Shown in pieces: positions 7,027 through 11,309 of a stretch of DNA of 11,309 bases. This DNA comes from Dehalococcoidales bacterium (GTDB lineage Bacteria; Chloroflexota; Dehalococcoidia; Dehalococcoidales; Fen-1064), in the NCBI GenBank assembly GCA_016929875.1, contig JAFGHZ010000015.1, forward strand, positions 1-11,309. The letters are read 5' to 3'. The translations under genes and the position numbers were made by a program. The notes below the pieces were generated by a model. That model saw nothing but the letters and a program-made list of their open reading frames with translations. It did not search any database and was not told the DNA's origin. Within the stretch, counting starts at the first letter, position 1, and each line of letters begins with the position of its first letter.

Positions 7027-7554
7027 CTACTCATCTTGCGGCGCAGGCATCCCCAGCTCTTTCAGTATCAACTCGATGACCTTCGGGACGACAGCCGCTA
7101 TTTCCGTGGAAAGGTTCATCCCCCAATCTATCTCTTCAGGCTCGATGCCGAAAATAACGACGTTTTGCGGGGCGTCCGCCAGAAATTGAGACAGCGTCAG
7201 GGAGTCCGTAGTCCCGATCTGATGGAGAGCGGCAATGATTTCCTTCCATTCCCTGATATCGGCGTGGGTGAAACGGTAAATGGTCCCCGGTTGTCCGTTC
7301 CCTTTAATCGCACCGATGATGACGATTTTCTCACGGCCGTTGAGAGTATCCGGTAACAATATCGAAGCAGTACTGCTGTCCAGCAACTCCACATTGTCGG
7401 GCAGTTTTATTCCGGACAGCGCCCTGATGACGTGCACCCCCGCGCCCCAATCACTGAGAAGGGCGTCCCCCACTCCCAGAATGAGGACGGATGGGCGGGC
7501 AGTCGGGAGGTTTTTAGATTGTCTCTTCGACTCGACAATCACCATCGCCCCCAT
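7027..7554 (-). CDS. Hydrogenase maturation protease family protein, divergent active site
   Basis: The 175-residue reading resembles HyaD/HybD/HycI endopeptidases, which trim the C-terminus of the [NiFe]-hydrogenase large subunit after sensing nickel. Family landmarks are VLILGVGDALLSDWGAGV (23-40), VELLDSSTAS (55-64), a PGTIYRF turn (89-95), and GIEPEEID (136-143) before a C-terminal helix. In E. coli HybD the metal ligands are Glu16, Asp62 and His93. Here the Glu16 position is Trp36 and the Asp62 position is Gly81. The His position is either His111 (ungapped alignment to the GIEPE block) or Asp117 (alignment of TTD with the TTH of HycI). The GxGN asparagine is Asp30 and the usual D-G-G is D-S-S. 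The ATG at 7554 overlaps a -10 box; the ATG at 7545 (Met4) may be the true, leaderless start. No hydrogenase subunit gene is nearby. Confidence 0.8.
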   Translation of the reverse strand: MGAMVIVESKRQSKNLPTARPSVLILGVGDALLSDWGAGVHVIRALSGIKLPDNVELLDSSTASILLPDTLNGREKIVIIGAIKGNGQPGTIYRFTHADIREWKEIIAALHQIGTTDSLTLSQFLADAPQNVVIFGIEPEEIDWGMNLSTEIAAVVPKVIELILKELGMPAPQDE

Positions 7555-7561
7555 TATAGCA
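7553..7561 (-). promoter_or_regulatory. Extended -10 promoter of the hydrogenase protease-like gene
   Basis: On the minus strand TGC directly precedes a perfect TATAAT (7553-7558). There is no good -35 hexamer. The predicted start of transcription is near 7546, one base before the ATG at 7545, so the transcript may be leaderless. Confidence 0.5.
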
Positions 7562-7586
7562 CGTGCAACTTGCCGATTTCGGCGTA

Positions 7587-7595
7587 TGTTATACT
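7587..7595 (+). promoter_or_regulatory. Extended -10 promoter of the membrane protein gene
   Basis: TGT directly precedes TATACT (7590-7595) on the plus strand, about 30 bp from the divergent -10 of the protease-like gene. No convincing -35 is present at 16-18 bases. Transcription would begin near 7602, giving a leader of about 52 bases. Confidence 0.45.
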
Positions 7596-7653
7596 ATTTT
7601 TGGTACCGACTTATCGACAGTAAATTATCCGAAACAAATGGGAAGAAAATCCT

Positions 7654-8097
7654 GTGCACAGACTACTCGAGCTGGCTAAAAACGCCCGCAGAAGAAGCAT
7701 CGAGATAGACCGGTCTCTGGAACGGCACGTCGAGAGCGCATCGAAATCGCTCTGGCCCTGGGCGGAATCGCGGCTTCTAATACTGGCTGCCATATTGGCC
7801 GTACTGGACTATATGAGCACCTATGCCTTTCTGGTGGCTAACGGCGGCAACCAATTGTCAGAAGGCGGAATGCTTGCCAGATGGGCCCTCGACCTGGGCG
7901 GGTTTTCCAGATTGTTCTGGATAGATATCGTCGCCGTAGGGGGCTTAATGTTGCTGGCAGTTATCAGCAAGTTCCTCTACTCGAGGTTTGGTTTCCGGGG
8001 CTTCGGGCGCGCTGCCTTTGTTTTTATACTCCTGCCTTATACCGTACTGGCGATCGCCGCCATCTTTAACAACATTCTGCTGACATTCCTGTACTGA
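7654..8097 (+). CDS. Small integral membrane protein, three predicted helices
   Basis: This 147-residue protein has a positively charged, probably cytoplasmic N-terminal segment (residues 1-40, with RRR at 12-14). It is followed by three hydrophobic stretches at about 41-62, 87-109 and 120-146. The loop between the first two holds NQLSEGG (66-72), reminiscent of small membrane proteins with a conserved N-x-x-x-E element such as the DUF5658-type families; that link is tentative. No catalytic motif is visible. The start is GTG with GGGAAGA (7640-7646) upstream. It is divergent from the hydrogenase protease-like gene, sharing a 99-bp intergenic region, and convergent with purO 18 bp downstream. 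The function is unknown. Confidence 0.78.
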   Translation: MHRLLELAKNARRRSIEIDRSLERHVESASKSLWPWAESRLLILAAILAVLDYMSTYAFLVANGGNQLSEGGMLARWALDLGGFSRLFWIDIVAVGGLMLLAVISKFLYSRFGFRGFGRAAFVFILLPYTVLAIAAIFNNILLTFLY

Positions 8098-8115
8098 ACG
8101 CAGGCAAACAGCTTT

Positions 8116-8826
8116 TTATCTGTTTCTCGTCGCCACCTGCCAGGTATGCCCGTCATCGGAACAGATACCGCCTACAGCACACACGCGAATGTCGTCGCCG
8201 TTATAATCCGCCTTCGAGATTTCGAACAGATGCTCGGCAAGTTCGATAGCCGACTTACCTTTGAATTCTATCTTCGCCGGCCCGGCAGATGGGTCGAACG
8301 GTTCGGGATTTTCCAGGCTGCCTTTATAAGTCGAGACACCGAACAATGTCCCCGCCTCCGGCTCGATGGCAAAACCCTCAGCAGGCACACCGTGTCGCTT
8401 GATGCCCGCAAAAAATACGGGGACTCCGTCGGCTGTTTTAGCCATCACCCCGGCAATTCTCGGTGTATGAAGACTGTCCGGCTCGGCTTGCGCGCCGTCC
8501 AGTATCTTCTCCATAAAATCTTTCGAGGGTGAAGAACTCGTATTACAAAGGAGCCTGTAAGTCTCGAAAATGGCTTCCGTCTGGATGCCGTTGCTGACGA
8601 CGATAATGCCGTTGCTATTGTCGTACTTCACCCCTGTGTAATGCCGCAGCGGGTCGTACGATTGATTACCGACGGGGCCGATAACAATGCCGCTACCGAG
8701 AGGCGTTGCCTTCCTTTGACGGCTGGCCGGACTACGGCCGGTTACCAGATAAGCCACCGCAGGGCTCCCGTTGAGTGCCAGTCCGACAAACAACTGTCTT
8801 CCGGGATACGGACCGTTTGGATTCAC
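8116..8826 (-). CDS. purO: IMP cyclohydrolase, archaeal PurO type
   Basis: The 236-residue product matches the archaeal-type IMP cyclohydrolase family. It starts MNPNGPYPGRQLFVGLALNG and carries VTGRSPASRQRK (28-39), corresponding to the N-x-Y-P-G-R and T-G-R-S-x-x-S-R-x-R motifs of that family. The reaction is ring closure of FAICAR to IMP, the last step of purine synthesis; most bacteria use the N-terminal domain of PurH instead. The frame extends three codons upstream to a GTG at 8835, but that GTG is part of an extended ribosome site. I chose the second GTG (8824-8826), which has ideal spacing and places the N-P-N-G-P-Y-P-G block at the N-terminus. Family members are about 200-240 residues. 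It is convergent with the membrane protein gene and divergent from the LOG gene. Some bacterial members may have another role. Confidence 0.85.
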   Translation of the reverse strand: MNPNGPYPGRQLFVGLALNGSPAVAYLVTGRSPASRQRKATPLGSGIVIGPVGNQSYDPLRHYTGVKYDNSNGIIVVSNGIQTEAIFETYRLLCNTSSSPSKDFMEKILDGAQAEPDSLHTPRIAGVMAKTADGVPVFFAGIKRHGVPAEGFAIEPEAGTLFGVSTYKGSLENPEPFDPSAGPAKIEFKGKSAIELAEHLFEISKADYNGDDIRVCAVGGICSDDGHTWQVATRNR

Positions 8827-8831
8827 TGGGC

Positions 8832-8841
8832 TCACCCCCTT
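8832..8841 (-). promoter_or_regulatory. Extended Shine-Dalgarno site deciding the purO start
   Basis: AAGGGGGTGA on the minus strand differs at one base from AAGGAGGTGA. It lies five bases before the GTG at 8826 and includes the alternative GTG (8835), which would have no usable spacing. Confidence 0.65.
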
Positions 8842-8865
8842 TGCTCGATAGAATTTTTACAGCCT

Positions 8866-8874
8866 ATTTTAACA
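8866..8874 (-). promoter_or_regulatory. Extended -10 promoter of purO
   Basis: On the minus strand TGT precedes TAAAAT (8866-8871). No clear -35 is seen. Transcription would start near 8859, about 33 bases before the GTG at 8826. Confidence 0.4.
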
Positions 8875-8945
8875 GATTTTCCTCCAAAGGCACAGGAGTT
8901 TTATATTCTTCTTCGATATAAACAATCCGACATCAAAACCGCCGC

Positions 8946-9010
8946 CGGTACGGGGTATCAATGTCGGTACGGACGGAGCATCAACATTGATACGAAAGGG
9001 GTGTCAATAT
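8946..9010. promoter_or_regulatory. Repeat cluster upstream of the LOG gene (possible operators)
   Basis: GTATCAATGT (8955-8964) and its exact complement ACATTGATAC (8984-8993) form a 10-bp inverted repeat with a 19-base loop. A degenerate direct copy follows: bases 8998-9010 match 8952-8964 at 11 of 13 positions. CGGTACGG also occurs twice, at 8946-8953 and 8965-8972, 19 bases apart. The cluster ends about 15 bases before the LOG -10 box, and its last copy covers the -35 position. Multiple binding sites of one regulator, or an upstream RNA structure, would explain this. Confidence 0.5.
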
Positions 9011-9013
9011 CCA

Positions 9014-9040
9014 GGTAAATGTGGTAATATCTACTTTACC
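9014..9040. promoter_or_regulatory. 27-bp imperfect dyad centred on the LOG promoter -10
   Basis: Outer arms GGTAAA (9014-9019) and TTTACC (9035-9040) are perfect complements. Inner positions 9023, 9025 and 9026 pair with 9031, 9029 and 9028, with a mismatched block between. The centre is 9027, inside the -10 box at 9025-9030, the usual placement of a repressor operator. Confidence 0.45.
9022..9030 (+). promoter_or_regulatory. Extended -10 promoter of the LOG gene
   Basis: TGG precedes TAATAT (9025-9030). Transcription would begin near 9037, leaving a 21-base leader with AGGGAGGG close to the ATG. There is no good -35, so an activator or the extended -10 alone would have to suffice. Confidence 0.45.
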
Positions 9041-9057
9041 CGACAGGGAGGGAAATT

Positions 9058-9744
9058 ATGGTGAACGGATATGAAATCAATGATCTTGTAAAAGAAGAAT
9101 CTTGGCGGATGTTCCGCATTATCGGGGAAATGGTAGAGGGATTCGATAAGCTCGCGGGTATAGAACCCGCCGTGACCATCTACGGCTCAGCCAGAATTAC
9201 TCCCGATGATGAGCTTTATAACCAGACGGCTGAAATCGCCCGACGGCTGGGTGAACTGGGCTTTTCAATTATTACTGGCGGCGGTCCCGGCATTATGGAA
9301 GCCGCCAACAGGGGCGCCGCAGAAGCCGGTGTAAAATCAGTCGGTCTTAACATCGAATTGCCGGAAGAACAGGCGTGCAATGTCTACGCCACAAAGGTCG
9401 TTACTTTCAAACACTTCTTCGTCCGCAAGGTAATGCTGGTAAAATACGCCACGGCGTTCGTCATTATGCCCGGCGGACTGGGGACTCTCGATGAATTGAC
9501 CGAAGTGCTGACATTAATGCAGACCCATAAAATCAAGCCGTTCCCCGTAATTCTCTACGACGGCAAATTCTGGAAAGGGTTTCTCGATTGGCTGAGAAGC
9601 GATGTTCTCATCAGGGGCTATATCTCCGGTGAGGATTTCGATTTACTCAGGGTCTGCGACACACCGACCGCCGTGATAGAAGCCGTCCAGAAGTGGTATA
9701 TCAAACAGGAAGTTGGGGGCAAGAGGGCACTGCTCAACCAGTAA
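9058..9744 (+). CDS. LOG family protein (TIGR00730-like)
   Basis: This 228-residue Rossmann-fold protein carries the LOG signatures. It has a nucleotide-binding GGGPGIMEAANRGA segment (74-87), Arg123-Lys124 in FVRKVM, and the catalytic PGGLGTLDELTE motif (138-149). LOG enzymes hydrolyse nucleoside 5'-monophosphates to base and ribose 5-phosphate; plant and some bacterial members release cytokinins, while others such as PpnN act in purine nucleotide turnover. The true substrate here cannot be read from sequence. The first 30 residues form an extra helical N-terminus, as in the 220-240-residue members. The ATG has AGGGAGGG (9045-9052) five bases upstream. It is divergent from purO, with the elaborate intergenic region described separately, and convergent with the beta-CASP gene 13 bp away. 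Confidence 0.92.
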   Translation: MVNGYEINDLVKEESWRMFRIIGEMVEGFDKLAGIEPAVTIYGSARITPDDELYNQTAEIARRLGELGFSIITGGGPGIMEAANRGAAEAGVKSVGLNIELPEEQACNVYATKVVTFKHFFVRKVMLVKYATAFVIMPGGLGTLDELTEVLTLMQTHKIKPFPVILYDGKFWKGFLDWLRSDVLIRGYISGEDFDLLRVCDTPTAVIEAVQKWYIKQEVGGKRALLNQ

Positions 9745-9757
9745 TGCCTTCCTATTA

Positions 9758-11164
9758 TTAATCGATGGTAAACTCTTCCAGATAATACGGCACCGATATC
9801 TGCCAGCCCAATCTTTCTCTTACGGTATCAGCCAGATGGTTAGCCGATTCTTCCTCGCCGTGTACGACAAAGGTATGCCGCGGCGGTTTTTTCAGGCTGG
9901 ACAGCCACACGAACAACTGGTCTTTATCGGCATGCGATGAAAACCCGTTCAACTGGACGATATTGGCCTTTACATGATAGTTTTTCCCGAGAATTCTCAC
10001 TTCGGGAACTCCATCGACAATCAGCCTGCCCAGCGTGCCGACCGCCTGGTAACCGACGAACAGGACAGTACTGTCCCCTCTCGATATATTCGAAATGAGA
10101 TGGTATTTGATTCTACCGCCGGTACACATTCCCGAGCCGGCGATAATAATGGAAGGCTTTTTCAGATAATTGAGTCCTTTCGATTGCTCGACCGAATTCA
10201 CCAGTCTCAAACCCGCAAAACTGAAAGGCGACTTATTTTGTCTGATGAGCTGTTGCATATCGGCATCGAAAAAGGCTATGTGACGTTCAAAAACCTTGCT
10301 GATATCCACCGCCATCGGGCTGTCGAGATAAACGTCAATCGGTTTTATTAATTTCAAATAAAGTGCCTTATTCAGATAATAGAGGATTTCCTGCGTCCTT
10401 TCCAGCGCGAAACTGGGAATAACGATATTGCCGCCCGCTTGAACGGTAGCATTGACGACGTCCACGAATTTCTGAAGCATATCGCCCGGCGACTCCAGAG
10501 ACCTGTTGCCATAAGTGGACTCTGTCAAAACGTAATCGGCTTCCTCGAAAACTGTGGGGTCGTTTATGATAGGTTTATCCGGTCTGCCGATATCACCGGA
10601 GAAAAGGAGGATTCTTTGTTCGCCGTTCCGTCTGATTTTTACCTCTATCATCGAGGCGCCGAGGACATGTCCGGCATCATAAAAAGTAAAATCTATGTCT
10701 TTATTAAGCTGGATGGTATGCTGATACGGGACAGGAGAAAGATGCGTCAGACAAGCTTCGACATCCTCGGTTGTGTACAGAGGTATTTCCGGGTAAGGAG
10801 CTTTTTTATTTTCTCTCTCGTGACGTTTTTTCTTGTTCTCGGCGTCCTGCTGTTGTATGTTAGCCGAATCCATTAACATGATTTCAGTGATATCAGCCGT
10901 AGCGGAAGTACAATAAATGGGCCCTTCGAATCCTCCCCTGACCAGCTTCGGTAAATATCCGCAATGGTCGAGATGTGCATGTGTCAGAAGCACCGCATCG
11001 ATAGTTTGCGGAGAAACGTGAAAAGGCCCCCAGTCCCTGTACTTCAATTCCCTTTCCTGATATAAGCCGCAATCGACCAGAAACCTGGTGTCGTCGACTT
11101 CCACCAGAAAACGTGAACCGGTGACATTACGTGCCGCGCCGAGAAAAGTAAGTTTTATCTGCAT
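9758..11164 (-). CDS. MBL-fold beta-CASP ribonuclease-like protein (CPSF/YSH1 type)
   Basis: The 468-residue protein combines a metallo-beta-lactamase core with a beta-CASP insert and an RNA-specificity C-terminal motif. Zinc-site motifs are LTHAHLDHCG (60-69; His62, His64, Asp66, His67), DAGHVLGA (163-170; His166) and FSGDIG (188-193; Asp191). The beta-CASP part has ESTYGNR (215-221), GSGMCTGGR (343-351), the motif-B-like YHVKA (396-400) and NGFSSHAD (407-413; His at motif C, which marks RNA-acting members), and closes with VHGE (434-437). This layout is that of bacterial and archaeal homologues of CPSF-73, acting as endo- and possibly exoribonucleases in the cytoplasm. Length and motifs are complete. 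The ATG has a modest AGGG site. It is convergent with the LOG gene, 13 bp apart, and no terminator is evident. Confidence 0.95.
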   Translation of the reverse strand: MQIKLTFLGAARNVTGSRFLVEVDDTRFLVDCGLYQERELKYRDWGPFHVSPQTIDAVLLTHAHLDHCGYLPKLVRGGFEGPIYCTSATADITEIMLMDSANIQQQDAENKKKRHERENKKAPYPEIPLYTTEDVEACLTHLSPVPYQHTIQLNKDIDFTFYDAGHVLGASMIEVKIRRNGEQRILLFSGDIGRPDKPIINDPTVFEEADYVLTESTYGNRSLESPGDMLQKFVDVVNATVQAGGNIVIPSFALERTQEILYYLNKALYLKLIKPIDVYLDSPMAVDISKVFERHIAFFDADMQQLIRQNKSPFSFAGLRLVNSVEQSKGLNYLKKPSIIIAGSGMCTGGRIKYHLISNISRGDSTVLFVGYQAVGTLGRLIVDGVPEVRILGKNYHVKANIVQLNGFSSHADKDQLFVWLSSLKKPPRHTFVVHGEEESANHLADTVRERLGWQISVPYYLEEFTID

Positions 11165-11182
11165 CCCGCAACCCTGAAGTCT

Positions 11183-11212
11183 ATAATAACAGAATCAAAC
11201 GGGACGAGTAAA
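11183..11212 (-). promoter_or_regulatory. Promoter of the beta-CASP gene
   Basis: On the minus strand TTTACT (11207-11212) and TATTAT (11183-11188) are 18 bases apart, with TGT directly before the -10 box. The start of transcription would be near 11176, leaving a leader of about 12 bases. Confidence 0.45.
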
Positions 11213-11309
11213 CTGATATTTTTGTGGGCTCTGTTCGGTTTTGGTTGTTTCCTGTTTGGGGATTACTAAATCCGATGAGATTAGGTAGAAGCTCCAGAAG
11301 AGGAAGGGC

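Noticed and set aside
8106..8125. AAACAG / CTGTTT hairpin between the membrane protein gene and purO as a terminator
   Set aside because: Only six mostly A-T pairs with an eight-base loop, partly inside the purO coding end, and no T run after the stem.
9974..10876. Plus-strand open frames opposite the beta-CASP gene
   Set aside because: They are antisense shadows of a gene with all catalytic motifs intact; no ribosome site or recognisable domain.
11213..11309. Possible gene or RNA at the right edge
   Set aside because: T/G-rich stretch with no open frame, ribosome site or RNA fold that I could support; too short to judge.

Overview
The window is a densely packed bacterial segment (11.3 kb) with genes on both strands. 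The gene set is TldD/TldE, a PAC2-family protein, a HEAT-repeat protein, PurF, a hydrogenase maturation protease, an archaeal-type IMP cyclohydrolase (PurO), a LOG-family protein and a beta-CASP metallo-hydrolase. Frequent GTG and TTG starts accompany it. From memory of family distributions this suggests a Chloroflexota (Dehalococcoidia-like) anaerobe. That assignment is inference; there is no rRNA or other marker gene here.

Left part (1-4009, + strand): the 3' end of tldD, then tldE/pmbA, a PAC2 protein, a HEAT-repeat protein and a GNAT acetyltransferase. They are spaced 0, 57, 16 and 12 bp apart and look like one transcription unit. It meets purF (4006-5412, - strand) tail to tail, both stops sharing the tetranucleotide CTAG.

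Middle (5413-7003): a 277-bp divergent region holds a good purF promoter, an 85-bp palindromic repeat of a dispersed type, and a promoter for an AT-rich two-gene cassette (lipoprotein and TPR protein). By hand counts of sample lines the cassette is about 35% GC against roughly 43-65% around it, so it may be a later arrival.

Right part (7004-11309): a hydrogenase maturation protease-like gene (-) is divergent from a three-helix membrane protein (+). PurO (-) is divergent from a LOG-family gene (+). A beta-CASP nuclease gene (-) ends the window. The purO-LOG intergenic region has the richest regulatory-looking structure: a 10-bp inverted repeat, a third degenerate copy of it, a duplicated CGGTACGG, and a dyad centred on the LOG -10 box. 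Bases 11213-11309 show no supportable gene.

Functional threads: purine synthesis (PurF at the first step, PurO at the last step to IMP), protein processing (TldD/TldE, hydrogenase protease), and RNA or nucleotide turnover (beta-CASP nuclease, LOG). No mobile-element genes, CRISPR array or RNA gene were seen. The most unusual coding observation is that the hydrogenase protease homologue lacks at least two of the three acidic/histidine metal ligands of its family. I do not see a clear new multi-gene system.
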